The notes under the pieces: model-generated
What the model was told of the DNA's origin: nothing
Seen by the model: the letters and a program-made list of their open reading frames with translations, nothing else
Database searches by the model: none
Assembly (NCBI RefSeq): GCF_001011155.1
Contig: NZ_CP011479.1
Coordinates: 2,870,501-2,934,500, forward strand
Source: Hoeflea sp. IMCC20628
Lineage (GTDB): Bacteria > Pseudomonadota > Alphaproteobacteria > Rhizobiales > Rhizobiaceae
Length of the DNA: 64,000 nt
Direction: 5' to 3'
Made by a program: the position numbers and the translations under genes
Shown: positions 32,396 to 41,760 of the stretch, piece by piece
Layout of the letters: each line of letters opens with the position of its first letter
Numbering within the stretch: position 1 is the first letter of the stretch

Positions 32396-32785
32396 ATGAG
32401 CTACACGATTGACCGCACCTTCAAGGGTGAAAGTTTTGAAACCGTCGTCGAGCGGACCCGCGCCGCACTGGCCGGCAAGGGTTTTGGCGTGCTGACCTAA
32501 ATCGACGTCAAGGCGACGATGAAGAAGAAAATCGACGCCGACATGGACAATTATCTCATTCTCGGCGCCTGCAATCCGGGCATGGCCCATGAAGCCATCA
32601 AGATCGAGCCGCGCGTCGGCGCCATGCTGCCGTGCAATGTCATTGTCCGGTCGCTGCCCGCTGGAGACGTCATGGTCAGCGCCATTGACCCGGTGGCTTC
32701 GATGCAGGCCATTCCCAACGACACGCTCCACTCCGTCGCCGGCACGGTACGCGACATGCTGAAACAGGCTGTCGAAGCGATCTGA
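32396..32785 (+). pseudogene. DUF302 gene interrupted by an in-frame stop
   Basis: Translated from ATG 32396, the frame gives a clear DUF302 start and then TAA at 32498-32500 (codon 35). The same frame continues without further stops to 32785, for 129 codons in all. The sequence around the stop reads GVLT-stop-IDVKAT, where the family has GVLTEIDVK, so a GAA Glu codon changed to TAA by one base. The rest keeps family marks such as LGACNPGMAHEA and LPCNVIVR. The break looks recent, or is a sequencing error, or is read through. AGGAG upstream is intact, and an internal ATG at 32519 could start a shorter product. DUF302 proteins are small cytoplasmic proteins of unknown role. Confidence 0.85.
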
Positions 32786-32793
32786 CCTTGGAC

Positions 32794-32821
32794 CCCGCGT
32801 TGCTTTGATGTGCAACGCGGG
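32794..32821 (+). terminator. Hairpin after the DUF302 pseudogene
   Basis: A perfect 10-bp stem (32794-32803 with 32812-32821) lies just past the stop. It lacks a U tract, so it may be a weak or Rho-assisted terminator. It separates the DUF302 gene from the CopD-like gene. Confidence 0.45.
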
Positions 32822-32882
32822 CCAAGCCGCTTGACCTGTGTGCACAGACAGGGCTGATAGACCCAATTGGGAGTCCTAAACG

Positions 32883-33338
32883 ATGTTGATGATATTGTTA
32901 GCTGCACACGTCCTGTCAGCAGTGTTCTGGGTCGGCGGCATGGCGTTCGCCTATATGGTGCTCAGGCCCGCAGTCGGCGCGCTCGACGCACCGCAACGGC
33001 TTGGGCTGTGGCGGCGGGTTTTCGCGACATTTCTGCCCTGGGCCGGCGTCGCCGCCCTGATCCTCATCGCCAGCGGCTACATGATGATGTTCGCGATCTA
33101 CAAAACCGCGTCTAACGCGCCGGGATACATCCATATGATGGAAGGGCTCGGCCTGGTGATGCTGGTGATCTATCTCTATCTGGTCATGCGGCCCTGGCAG
33201 CGTTTCAAGAAGGCCGTTGACAGTGGTGCAACGGCTGACGCTGCTGCAGGCCTCGCCACAATCCGCAAGATCGTGGCGGTCAACCTTGCCATCGGCGTGC
33301 TTGTCATCATCGTCGCCACCGCCGGTCGTTTCTGGTAG
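32883..33338 (+). CDS. CopD-like four-helix membrane protein
   Basis: This 151-residue protein has four predicted helices (about 3-25, 47-72, 82-102, 128-148) and resembles the CopD/DUF2269 group of small membrane proteins. The His in LAAHVLSAVFWVGGM near the start is typical of that group. Functions proposed include copper handling or heme binding, but nothing here proves either. It stands alone between the DUF302 pseudogene and a deacetylase gene. Confidence 0.75.
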   Translation: MLMILLAAHVLSAVFWVGGMAFAYMVLRPAVGALDAPQRLGLWRRVFATFLPWAGVAALILIASGYMMMFAIYKTASNAPGYIHMMEGLGLVMLVIYLYLVMRPWQRFKKAVDSGATADAAAGLATIRKIVAVNLAIGVLVIIVATAGRFW

Positions 33339-33550
33339 GCGGTTTTTCGGGTTCTGCGATGCTGATTGCATTATGAGGCAACGCTTCGGTCTGGCGTATC
33401 AGTCCGGAATGTGACTGCACCCGATACGCCGGCATGTTGGCGGCAAAGGCCTCCCGTGCGGAAATCGATAATTTGATTCAACATCGGTTAAGCTGGAACT
33501 GGTAATACGTTCCGATTACTGGCGCTCTGTGAGCGCATCGGATCGGAATC

Positions 33551-34603
33551 ATGTACGGACCCAGCACAATCGCCGCACGAAGAATATTCAAGCGCGCCAT
33601 CATACAAGGTGGGCTGGAAGCGGTGTCGCTGATGTCGAAGGCTGGGATCATGCCTGGGGCACGCGGAATGGGGGCGATCTTTACCCTGCACCATGTCCGC
33701 CCCGCGACCACCAAGGAGTTCGATCCGACCGCGCACCTGACCATCACGCCGGAGTTTCTTGATGCAAGCATCACGAAACTCAAGGCGGATGGCCACATCC
33801 CGGTGGCGCTCGAAGACCTGCCGGAATTTCTTGCAAATCCCAACCAGGCCGGACCGGCCATGGTGTTCACCCTCGATGACGGGTACCGGGACAATGACAT
33901 GCATGCCCGCCCGGTGTTTGAAAAGCACGGCGTTCCCTACACCGTCTTCATCTCCGGCGGCTTTGTCGACCGCACCCATTCAATCTGGTGGGAAACCGCC
34001 GAGCAACTGATCAACCAGGTCGATGAATTCACATTCGATTATGGTCGCGGCGATGTGTCTCTCCCGACCCGGACCCTGGTTGAAAAATACGCCGCCTTCG
34101 ATCGCTTGCACAAGACCTTCACATGTGCCGAGCAGGAATCGATTGCCTCTGAACTCGACGCCAAGGCCCGCGCGGCGGGGATCTGCCCGACCGGCATCGT
34201 GGACCGGGAAGTCATGGATGAAAACGAATTGCGCCAGTTGGCGACCAGGCCTCTAGCCCGTCTCGGCGCCCATACCATTGGCCATTTGAACCTGGCTCAT
34301 TTGACATCCGAGCAGATGCGCTCGGAAATCATCCGTTCGTCCGAGCGTGTCGCCGAGATCACCGGCGAGATGCCGCGAACGCTGGCTTATCCCTATGGCG
34401 ACAGATGCGCTGCCGGTCCGCGGGAATATCAAGCCGCCGAAGAGTTGGGTTTCAAGCTGGCCGTGACCACCAATCCGGGCGTTCTGCATCGCAAGGATCT
34501 GCGCAGACAGTTTGCGCTGCACCGTATTTCGCTGAACGGCTATTATCAAAAGCGCCGATATGTCGGCGCTTTGGCGTCGGGCATTCCCTTCGCGCTGATC
34601 TAG
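33551..34603 (+). CDS. Polysaccharide deacetylase family protein
   Basis: This 350-residue protein carries the NodB (CE4) fold. The first motif is TLDDGYRDN (near residue 116), with both Asp residues, and the metal-binding His pair lies in AHTIGHLNLAHL. The third motif with Arg is near TLAYPYGDRC. No signal peptide is clear at the N terminus, so the enzyme may act in the cytoplasm or on a membrane face. Members remove N- or O-acetyl groups from glycans; the target is unknown. It converges with pdxH. Confidence 0.9.
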   Translation: MYGPSTIAARRIFKRAIIQGGLEAVSLMSKAGIMPGARGMGAIFTLHHVRPATTKEFDPTAHLTITPEFLDASITKLKADGHIPVALEDLPEFLANPNQAGPAMVFTLDDGYRDNDMHARPVFEKHGVPYTVFISGGFVDRTHSIWWETAEQLINQVDEFTFDYGRGDVSLPTRTLVEKYAAFDRLHKTFTCAEQESIASELDAKARAAGICPTGIVDREVMDENELRQLATRPLARLGAHTIGHLNLAHLTSEQMRSEIIRSSERVAEITGEMPRTLAYPYGDRCAAGPREYQAAEELGFKLAVTTNPGVLHRKDLRRQFALHRISLNGYYQKRRYVGALASGIPFALI

Positions 34604-34643
34604 ATCGTCTCACGCCCGGTAGAATGCCGGCTCCAAAAGACAA

Positions 34644-35258
34644 TCAGGGATAAAGACGGGTCTTTTCCCAATCATCCGCTTTGCGCGTAAACACCATGCG
34701 GTCATGCAGCCGGAACGGCCGATCGTGCCAGAACTCGATCTGTTGCGGAACAATGCGAAAGCCGGACCAATGCTTGGGACGCGGAATTTCGCCGATCGGA
34801 AACCTGGCGGTGTATTCGGCGACAGCCTTTTCGAGCGCAAACCGGCTCTCGAGCGGACGCGATTGCTTTGACGCCCAGGCACCAATGCGGCTTCCACGAG
34901 CGCGGGACGCATAATATTCATCAGCTTCCGCATCGCTGACCTGCTCGACCGGTCCACGAATCCGCACCTGGCGTCGCAGGGTTTTCCAGTGAAAGCACAT
35001 GGCCGCTTTCATCGAGCCGAGGATTTCCACGCCCTTGGCGCTTTCGAAATTGGTGTAGAAAACAAAACCGCGCTCATCAAACCCCTTGAGCAGGACCATC
35101 CGGACATCAGGCAACCCATCGGCGTCAACTGTCGCGAGGGCCAATGCGTTAGGATCGTTGGGTTCTGATGCCGTGGCATCCTCGAGCCATTGCGCAAAAA
35201 GCCGGTAAGGCTCAGCCGCTTCGGTAAAGTCACCAGTCGTTAACCCTGTTTCGGTCAT
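34644..35258 (-). CDS. pdxH: Pyridoxamine 5'-phosphate oxidase
   Basis: PdxH oxidises pyridoxine and pyridoxamine phosphates to pyridoxal phosphate with FMN. The protein has 204 residues. Family marks include [21 protein letters not shown] near residues 50-70, the FMN-binding VRIRGPVE and the C-terminal [12 protein letters not shown]. The start at 35258 is only 38 bp from the divergent lipoprotein gene, so the two promoters must overlap. Confidence 0.97.
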   Translation of the reverse strand: MTETGLTTGDFTEAAEPYRLFAQWLEDATASEPNDPNALALATVDADGLPDVRMVLLKGFDERGFVFYTNFESAKGVEILGSMKAAMCFHWKTLRRQVRIRGPVEQVSDAEADEYYASRARGSRIGAWASKQSRPLESRFALEKAVAEYTARFPIGEIPRPKHWSGFRIVPQQIEFWHDRPFRLHDRMVFTRKADDWEKTRLYP

Positions 35259-35296
35259 ACTCTTCCCTCATGCCTCCGGGCTGGAGCAACGATACA

Positions 35297-35755
35297 ATGG
35301 CTATGGACCTAACAGAAGCAGACAGGGGCGAAAAGGGCCGGACAGCTCGCCGCGTGCTTTTGGCGCTGGCGCTGCCGATCTGCCTTGCCCTGCCGGGCTG
35401 TATGAGCAGCGGTTCCTCCGCAGTTTCAGCACTTTCAGTCGACAAGATCACGACTGCCGCGATCACCCCATTGTCCGCCGACAGTGAAATCATGTCCGAC
35501 GAGACAGTGATTCGCGACCTTGTCGGAGACCTGAATGAAGGTCAGATGAGGGATCCGCTGCCCTGGTCCAATGCCTTGACCGGATCGGCTGGAGTCATCA
35601 GCAGTTTTTCGACGTTGACCGACGGAACCAAATCCTGCCGTGTGTTCGAAACCACACGGCACGGTTTTGATGGCGTTGCCTTGTTCAACGGACGTGCCTG
35701 CATGCGTCCGGATGGCGGGTGGGATTTGGTCGAATTTGACCGTGCAGGCAGCTGA
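35297..35755 (+). CDS. RT0821/Lpp0805-family surface lipoprotein
   Basis: This protein of about 152 residues has a lipoprotein signal with the lipobox LPGC near residue 35 and a mature domain ending in a conserved pattern (CRVFETT, then GRACMRPDGGWDLVEFD). The two Cys residues in the mature part fit a disulfide. The layout matches the RT0821/Lpp0805 surface-protein family, related to the C-terminal part of 17-kDa rickettsial antigens. Its role is unknown. The ATG at 35297 has GGAG upstream; 35270 is an alternative. Confidence 0.72.
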   Translation: MAMDLTEADRGEKGRTARRVLLALALPICLALPGCMSSGSSAVSALSVDKITTAAITPLSADSEIMSDETVIRDLVGDLNEGQMRDPLPWSNALTGSAGVISSFSTLTDGTKSCRVFETTRHGFDGVALFNGRACMRPDGGWDLVEFDRAGS

Positions 35756-35860
35756 ATCAAAACAAAATTAGCGCACTTGCCTCACCCTGAGTTTTGTACA
35801 CGGATGGTTAGCAAATCCCCGTTAGGCTTGCCGCAGTAAAGCCCATACGGGAATTGTAAC

Positions 35861-36892
35861 ATGCGTAATCCGTACACGGTGCTCGGCGTCGACAAGGCCG
35901 CCAAGCCTGAGGCCATCAAGAGTGCCTACCGGCAACTCGCCAAGACATGGCATCCGGATCAGAACCGGGACAATCCGCAGGCAGGTCCCCGGTTTGCGGA
36001 GATAGCGCACTCCTACAAGCTGCTGACCGACCCGGACCTGCGCAGAAAATTCGACAGCGGCGATATTGACGCGCGCGGACGGCGCAAGGCCAAGCCCGCC
36101 CGTGGCTTTGCCGCCAATCCATTCACAGCCTTCAAGCAGGCGATGGCTGCGGCAGCCGCAGCCGCAGCGGATACGGATAGCGAAGCCTCCGGGCCTCCGG
36201 ATATTGCCAATTTCGAGGACATGGTCAGCCATATATTCGGCGAGGCTGCGGCGAAGCAGGCCCAAGAAAGTTCTGCGCAAACCACACAACAAGCAGGCCC
36301 GCGAACCAAGACAGATGCTCCGGGGATGGATCAGGACCCGCTGGATGCGCTCGACGAACTTTTCGCCAAATGGAAAACCCGGCACAGCTCCGCACCCGAA
36401 TTGCCGGTGCGGCGCCAATATCTGGATATCAGTCTTGAAGCCGCGCTCGCCGGGTACAAGGGCGAAATAGACTTCGGAAACGGGCGCGCCGTCGGCTTCG
36501 AAGCGCCTCCCGGTACAACCGACGGAACCGAAATACGTATCCCCTCGCCTGATCCGCTGACCCAGGGCGACGCCATCGTCACGGTGCGCCACCGGGCTCA
36601 CCCGCGGTTTCGGTCCTCGGGGCCGGACCTTCACGGCGATCACGCCATCGACCTTGCGCAAGCCGTCCTCGGCGGATCCTTTGTTTACCAGGGCCTTGAT
36701 GGCCCGTTGCGGATTGAAATTCCGGAATGGTCCGGATCCGACACGGTGCTTCGGATTGCAAAAAAGGGGCTTCCCACCGACAATGGCAAGCGCGGTGCGT
36801 TGCATGTCCATTTGCGCGTGATGCTGCCAGAAAAACCGGACCAGCGACTCATCGATCTGATGCGATCGAGCAGGAAGGCCTGGTACGTATGA
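35861..36892 (+). CDS. DnaJ-like (CbpA type) J-domain protein
   Basis: This 343-residue J-domain protein stimulates the ATPase of an Hsp70 partner. The J domain spans about residues 1-65 with HPD at about 32-34 (KTWHPDQNRDNP). An Ala-rich linker with a run of nine alanines follows, then C-terminal peptide-binding domains with the pattern HPRFRSSGPDL. The zinc-finger repeats of DnaJ (CxxCxGxG) are absent, so it is a CbpA-type co-chaperone, not the canonical DnaJ. It is followed by fabI after 114 bp. Confidence 0.93.
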   Translation: MRNPYTVLGVDKAAKPEAIKSAYRQLAKTWHPDQNRDNPQAGPRFAEIAHSYKLLTDPDLRRKFDSGDIDARGRRKAKPARGFAANPFTAFKQAMAAAAAAAADTDSEASGPPDIANFEDMVSHIFGEAAAKQAQESSAQTTQQAGPRTKTDAPGMDQDPLDALDELFAKWKTRHSSAPELPVRRQYLDISLEAALAGYKGEIDFGNGRAVGFEAPPGTTDGTEIRIPSPDPLTQGDAIVTVRHRAHPRFRSSGPDLHGDHAIDLAQAVLGGSFVYQGLDGPLRIEIPEWSGSDTVLRIAKKGLPTDNGKRGALHVHLRVMLPEKPDQRLIDLMRSSRKAWYV

Positions 36893-37006
36893 TATCGTTA
36901 CCATGCTGGGGCCTTTTGCTTGGCGCCCGGAACCATAACCAGCCGCGACTTGCAGCCAGTGGCCCTGTGTGCCATAGCCTGCGCGACAATTTTGAGGGAG
37001 AATGCA

Positions 37007-37819
37007 ATGGCTGATACTTCCGGTCTGATGAAGGGCAAACGTGGCTTGATCATGGGCGTCGCCAACAACCGCTCGATCGCCTGGGGCATTGCCAAGGCTT
37101 GCGCCGACGCAGGTGCCGAACTTGCGCTGACCTATCAGGGCGACGCGCTGAAGAAGCGTGTCGAGCCGTTGGCAACAGAGCTCGGCGCCATTGTTGCCGG
37201 TCATTGCGACGTCACGGATCTCGACACCATCGATGCGGTGTTCGCCGAAGTCGAAAGCAAGTTTGGCAAGATCGACTTCGTCGTCCATGCCATCGCGTTT
37301 TCCGACAAGGACGAGCTCACCGGCCGCTATGTCGAGACCAGCCGCGAAAATTTCAACCGCACCATGGACATCTCGGTCTATTCGCTGACTGCCATTGCCA
37401 AGCGCGCCGAACCGCTGATGAACGACGGTGGTTCGATCCTGACGCTGACCTATTACGGCGCCGAGAAGGTGATGCCGCATTACAATGTCATGGGGGTGGC
37501 CAAGGCAGCCCTTGAAGCCAGCGTGCGCTATCTGGCTGTTGACCTCGGCGGCAAGGGTATTCGCGTCAATGCAATCTCGGCCGGCCCGATCAAGACGCTC
37601 GCTGCCTCCGGCATTGGCGATTTCCGCTATATCCTGAAGTGGAACGAGTACAATTCGCCGCTCAAGCGCACCGTGACCATCGAACAGGTGGGCGGCTCGG
37701 CGCTGTATCTGCTTTCAGACCTGTCGCAGGGTGTCACCGGCGAAATCCATCACGTTGATTCGGGTTACCATACGGTCGGCATGAAGGCCGTTGATGCGCC
37801 TGACATCAGCGTCGTCTGA
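37007..37819 (+). CDS. fabI: Enoyl-[acyl-carrier-protein] reductase (NADH)
   Basis: FabI reduces enoyl-ACP in the last step of each fatty-acid elongation cycle. The protein has 270 residues and an SDR fold. The cofactor loop is GVANNRSIAWG near residues 17-27, and the active pair Tyr-x6-Lys lies in YNVMGVAK. The start at 37007 follows GAGGGAG closely; longer frames are not supported. A second FabI homolog often exists in rhizobia, so this one may be FabI1 or FabI2. Confidence 0.96.
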   Translation: MADTSGLMKGKRGLIMGVANNRSIAWGIAKACADAGAELALTYQGDALKKRVEPLATELGAIVAGHCDVTDLDTIDAVFAEVESKFGKIDFVVHAIAFSDKDELTGRYVETSRENFNRTMDISVYSLTAIAKRAEPLMNDGGSILTLTYYGAEKVMPHYNVMGVAKAALEASVRYLAVDLGGKGIRVNAISAGPIKTLAASGIGDFRYILKWNEYNSPLKRTVTIEQVGGSALYLLSDLSQGVTGEIHHVDSGYHTVGMKAVDAPDISVV

Positions 37820-37904
37820 GTTTTCCAGAGCCGCCTTGTCGCGGCCTGGACTCTCTTGAAGCAACAATTGCGAAACTAGCTGCACGCGGCTCGGAGATCT
37901 GACC

Positions 37905-38498
37905 ATGCCTGACCTCGACATGTTCGTGATCCGCCACGGCGAGACCAGCTACAACCGGGAGAGCCGGCTGCAAGGCGCGCGCGACATCGGTTTGAACGCG
38001 CTCGGACTTGAGCAGGCAGCCTTCAACGGCAAATCCTTGGCAGCCGTCCCGGACTTTGACGCCAGCCGTTACGACTGGGTTTCAAGCCCCTTGTCGCGGG
38101 CTCGCAACACAATGGAACTTGTCCGCGAGAATGCCGGACTTGATCCGAAAGCCTACCGCATCGAACCGCTGCTGATCGAGGTCAGCTTTGGCGACTGGGA
38201 AGGTCAGACGCCGGACGAAATCGAAGCCGCCAAGCCGGGCACGATGGCCGAGCGTGAAGACAACAAATGGACCTACCTGCCGCCGGGCGAGCGCGCTGAA
38301 AGCTACGAGATGATGGCACAGCGCGTCGATAGGTTTCTGGCGACAGTCAGCGGCCCGATGGTTTGCGTCGCCCATGGCGGCATCATCCGGGCACTGTTCA
38401 ACCGGATTGGCGGCATGCCCGGCAATGAGGCCTCGATGATGGATGTGCCGCAAGACCGGATCCTCAAAATCAGCGGTGGCATGATCGGCTGGATCTGA
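37905..38498 (+). CDS. Histidine phosphatase family protein
   Basis: This 197-residue protein belongs to the histidine phosphatase (phosphoglycerate-mutase-like) superfamily. The catalytic motif RHGET is near residue 10, the second His lies in VAHGGIIRAL, and the acidic catalytic Glu is in the LLIEVSFGDWEG stretch. Many relatives hydrolyse sugar phosphates or other small phosphates; the substrate is not predictable. GGAG precedes the start. It follows fabI by 85 bp on the same strand. Confidence 0.92.
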   Translation: MPDLDMFVIRHGETSYNRESRLQGARDIGLNALGLEQAAFNGKSLAAVPDFDASRYDWVSSPLSRARNTMELVRENAGLDPKAYRIEPLLIEVSFGDWEGQTPDEIEAAKPGTMAEREDNKWTYLPPGERAESYEMMAQRVDRFLATVSGPMVCVAHGGIIRALFNRIGGMPGNEASMMDVPQDRILKISGGMIGWI

Positions 38499-38529
38499 CA
38501 GCCTGCGCGGTGCGCGACTCGGAGGCAAT

Positions 38530-39000
38530 ATGGGTGCTGAATTGACCGGCGGATGTGGATGCGGCGCATTGCGCTACCGGCTTAAATCCGGACCGATGAT
38601 CGTGCATTGCTGCCATTGCAAGGATTGCCAGCGACAGACCGGCAGCGCCTTCGTCATCAATGCCGTCATTGAACGGGACAATATCGAGATCAGGCAGGGC
38701 GCCACTGTCGTCTACTCGATGCCGACCGAAAGCTGCGGACCGCATGATCTGTATCGCTGCGAGGATTGCGGCAGCACGGTCTGGTCCGATTATGGACGCC
38801 GCGAGACCATGGTGTTTCTTCGCGCAGGAACCCTGGACGAACCGGACCGCCTGCCGCCGGATGTTCACATATTCACCCGATCGAAACTGCCTTGGGTGGA
38901 AATTCCAGCCGAAATTCCGGCTTTTGACATCTTCTATTCCAGCGTTGAAGAGTTCTGGCCCGCGGGGGCAATGATGCGACGCAGGGCGCTGGGGTTTTAA
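38530..39000 (+). CDS. GFA-family zinc protein
   Basis: This 156-residue protein has the GFA (glutathione-dependent formaldehyde-activating) fold. Zinc ligands appear as GGCGCGALRY near the start, CCHCKDCQ, and the later pair CEDCGSTVW. GFA proteins bind two zinc ions; few have known enzyme roles and most members are not true formaldehyde enzymes. A strong GGAGG precedes the start. It converges with the DUF1344 gene. Confidence 0.92.
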   Translation: MGAELTGGCGCGALRYRLKSGPMIVHCCHCKDCQRQTGSAFVINAVIERDNIEIRQGATVVYSMPTESCGPHDLYRCEDCGSTVWSDYGRRETMVFLRAGTLDEPDRLPPDVHIFTRSKLPWVEIPAEIPAFDIFYSSVEEFWPAGAMMRRRALGF

Positions 39001-39054
39001 ATACCGTCAGATGGACTCAATCCAAAGACCGCCAGAGATTATGCCGAATCCCGG

Positions 39055-39315
39055 TTATTGAACCAATTCGAGGTCGTTGATCATCCGCTTGCCATCGACG
39101 ACCGTGTAGAAAATGACCACTTCGACGTCCTTTTCGAGCCCGTCGAAATCGAACTCGGCCGGTGTCTGATAGACCTTGCCGTCGTCGAGCTTGATGGTCT
39201 GCTCCGTGGTGGAAACCTCATCAATGAGGCCAGTGATATCGGCGCTCTGCGCCATGGCGGCAAACGGGGCGAGCATGGCGGCAACAGCCAATAAAGCGGA
39301 AATGGCAAAACGCAT
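39055..39315 (-). CDS. DUF1344 small periplasmic protein
   Basis: This 86-residue protein has a signal peptide (ending near residue 22, AAMA) and a short beta-rich domain that matches DUF1344: QSADITGLIDEVS, then TIKLDDGKVY. The start ATG at 39315 has AAGGA upstream. The family is typical of rhizobia and its role is unknown. The 238-bp gap before aroC shows no feature I can name. Confidence 0.83.
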   Translation of the reverse strand: MRFAISALLAVAAMLAPFAAMAQSADITGLIDEVSTTEQTIKLDDGKVYQTPAEFDFDGLEKDVEVVIFYTVVDGKRMINDLELVQ

Positions 39316-39553
39316 CAGACAATCCTTGATCACATGAGTCCCGGTGCCCTCTTGAAGGGGCAGATTGTGGCGAAATTTACGGTGGCATGTGAACTCTAAA
39401 TAATTGCGATGTCAACGAAACCGATCGGAGTAGACACCCAAATCACAAAAAGGCTTCCCCCAAGAGGCAAATTTCATTTAGAAGTCACGGCGAAACGTCC
39501 AGAATGGGCAAGCCCAACAAATTCAACGCCCACAAAATCAACGGTTGACCCGC

Positions 39554-40648
39554 ATGTCGCACAATACCTTCGGCCATATGTTTCGCGTGACTACCTGGGG
39601 CGAGAGTCACGGCCCGTCGCTCGGCTGCGTCGTGGATGGCTGCCCTCCGGGAATCAGGTTCACCGAAGCCGAACTGCAGCACTGGATGGACAAGCGGAAG
39701 CCGGGGCAATCGCGCTTTGTCACCCAGCGCCGCGAAGACGATCTGGTCAAGGTGCTGTCCGGCGTAATGCCGCAGGAGGATGGCAGCCTGATCACCACCG
39801 GGACACCGGTCTCGATGCTGATTGAAAACACCGACCAGCGCTCGAAGGATTACTCCGAGATCGCCAAGCGCTACCGGCCCGGCCATGCAGATTACACCTA
39901 TGACACCAAATATGGCGTGCGCGACTATCGCGGCGGTGGCCGTTCGTCAGCGCGGGAAACTGCGGCCCGAGTTGCCGCAGGCGGTCTGGCGCGGCTGGTT
40001 GTGCCGGGCGTTACCGTCCGTGCTGCTCTGGTGCAGATCGGCACACACAAGGTCAATCGTGACAACTGGAATTGGGACGAAGTCGGCAACAATCCGTTCT
40101 TCTGCCCCGATCCTGCCATGGTGCCGGTCTGGGAAGAGTATCTCGATGCCATTCGCAAGGCAGGATCCTCCATCGGCGCGGTTATCGAAGTGGTGGCGGA
40201 CAATGTTCCCGCCGGACTTGGCGCTCCGATCTATGCAAAACTGGATCAGGACATCGCGTCCAACCTGATGTCGATCAATGCGGTCAAGGGTGTCGAGATC
40301 GGCAACGGCTTTGACGCCGCCTGCATCAGCGGCGAGGAAAATGCCGACGAAATGCGCATAGGTGACAATGGCGAGCCGGTGTTCCTGTCCAACAATGCCG
40401 GCGGCGTTCTCGGCGGCATTTCCACCGGCCAGCCAGTTGTCGCCCGCTTCGCCGTCAAGCCAACCTCCTCGATCCTCAATGACCGGCGTTCGATTGACTC
40501 CGATGGCAATGAGGTGGATGTGAGAACCAAGGGCCGGCACGATCCCTGCGTCGGCATTCGCGCCGTACCTATCGGCGAAGCCATGGTCGCCTGCACGCTG
40601 GCCGACCACTATTTGAGAGACCGCGGCCAGACCGGCCGCCTCGATTGA
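39554..40648 (+). CDS. aroC: Chorismate synthase
   Basis: Chorismate synthase closes the shikimate pathway by making chorismate with reduced FMN. The protein has 364 residues. The signatures GESHG (near residue 16), [14 protein letters not shown] and the middle motif [18 protein letters not shown] (here [15 protein letters not shown]) are intact. The start ATG at 39554 gives [10 protein letters not shown]; a TTG nine bases upstream is less likely. Twelve bases separate it from ribB, so the two are probably co-transcribed. Confidence 0.97.
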   Translation: MSHNTFGHMFRVTTWGESHGPSLGCVVDGCPPGIRFTEAELQHWMDKRKPGQSRFVTQRREDDLVKVLSGVMPQEDGSLITTGTPVSMLIENTDQRSKDYSEIAKRYRPGHADYTYDTKYGVRDYRGGGRSSARETAARVAAGGLARLVVPGVTVRAALVQIGTHKVNRDNWNWDEVGNNPFFCPDPAMVPVWEEYLDAIRKAGSSIGAVIEVVADNVPAGLGAPIYAKLDQDIASNLMSINAVKGVEIGNGFDAACISGEENADEMRIGDNGEPVFLSNNAGGVLGGISTGQPVVARFAVKPTSSILNDRRSIDSDGNEVDVRTKGRHDPCVGIRAVPIGEAMVACTLADHYLRDRGQTGRLD

Positions 40649-40659
40649 GAGACCGCCTT

Positions 40660-41760
40660 ATGACCTATGATCAAGCCCGCGTTGTTGACGCCATTCGAGC
40701 CTTTGAGGCCGGTGAAATCGTTGTCGTCACCGATGATGGCGGGCGCGAGAATGAAGGTGACCTGATCGTTGCTGCTGTTCATTGTACGCCGGAAAAGATG
40801 GCGTTCATCGTGCGTCACACCTCCGGCATCGTCTGCACGCCGATGCCGCGCGAGGAAGCCAGGCGGCTCAATCTCAACGCCATGGTGGCCGAAAACGATT
40901 CGGCTCACACCACTGCCTTCACAGTTTCAGTCGATTACAAGCATGGCACCACCACCGGTATTTCGGCGAACGACCGGACACTGACAGCACGCAATCTGGC
41001 CAACCCTAATGCCGGCGCCAGCGACTTCACCCGTCCCGGCCACATTTTTCCGCTGATCGCACGCGAAGGCGGCGTGTTGATGCGCTCCGGTCATACCGAG
41101 GCTGCGGTTGATCTGTGCAAACTCGCAGACCTGCCGCCGATCGCGGTGATCTGTGAATTGGTCAATGATGACGGCACTGTCACACGCGGCGAACAGGTCG
41201 ATGATTTTTCGGTCAAGCACGGTCTCAGGCAGGTCTCTGTCGCCGACCTGATTGCCTATCGCCAGCGCAAGGAAACCCTTGTCGAGTATATCGACAGTTT
41301 TGACGTGGAAACCGTTGCCGGCAAGGCAAAAGCCTATACCTACAAGCTGCCTTGGGACCCGATGCATCACCTTGCCGTGGTGTTCGGCGACATTCGCGAT
41401 GGGGTCAACATACCGGTCAGACTGCATCAGGAATCTGTGGTCGACGATGTGTTTTCAAAACAGGAACCGATGACGGCGATCGTCAACCGCATGGCTGCCG
41501 AAGGCCGTGGCGTGGTGGTTTACCTGCGTGAAGGCTCGGTCGGCGTCGGACCGCAGGCGGCCCGGCGCACCGCCGTGATCGAAGGCGAAGGCCATGCCGA
41601 AGCGCAGGCGCGCGAAGACGAGTGGCTGGAAATCGGATTGGGCGCGCAGATCCTCAAGGATCTCGGGATCACCTCGATCAAGCTCTACGCATCGCGCGAG
41701 CGGCACTATGTCGGGCTGGAAGGTTTCGGCATCCAGATTTCATCGACCGAAATCATCTAG
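40660..41760 (+). CDS. ribB: 3,4-dihydroxy-2-butanone 4-phosphate synthase with inactive GTP cyclohydrolase II-like half
   Basis: The N-terminal 200 residues are RibB, which makes the four-carbon precursor of riboflavin: the acidic loop DDGGRENEGDLI and the site HTSGIVCTP are intact, as is the RPGHIFPL stretch. The C-terminal 160 residues resemble GTP cyclohydrolase II (VRLHQESVVDDVF, GRGVVVYLREGSVGVG), but the three zinc cysteines of RibA are absent. It is thus a RibBX-type protein, common in rhizobia and Brucella, and RibA must be encoded elsewhere. The stop shares four bases with the stop of the convergent amidotransferase gene. Confidence 0.95.
   Translation: MTYDQARVVDAIRAFEAGEIVVVTDDGGRENEGDLIVAAVHCTPEKMAFIVRHTSGIVCTPMPREEARRLNLNAMVAENDSAHTTAFTVSVDYKHGTTTGISANDRTLTARNLANPNAGASDFTRPGHIFPLIAREGGVLMRSGHTEAAVDLCKLADLPPIAVICELVNDDGTVTRGEQVDDFSVKHGLRQVSVADLIAYRQRKETLVEYIDSFDVETVAGKAKAYTYKLPWDPMHHLAVVFGDIRDGVNIPVRLHQESVVDDVFSKQEPMTAIVNRMAAEGRGVVVYLREGSVGVGPQAARRTAVIEGEGHAEAQAREDEWLEIGLGAQILKDLGITSIKLYASRERHYVGLEGFGIQISSTEII

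Noticed and set aside
33490-33515. GGAAC...GTTCC palindrome before the polysaccharide deacetylase as an EcfG promoter
   Set aside because: The distance from GGAAC to CGTT is 9 nt, not 16-17, so it does not fit the promoter pattern.
39409-39825. ORF overlapping the aroC start in another frame
   Set aside because: Basic, low-complexity product with no family and no ribosome site; aroC in the other frame is unambiguous.
40600-40660. FMN riboswitch before ribB
   Set aside because: ribB begins 12 bp after aroC; there is no room for the element, and none is seen before aroC.
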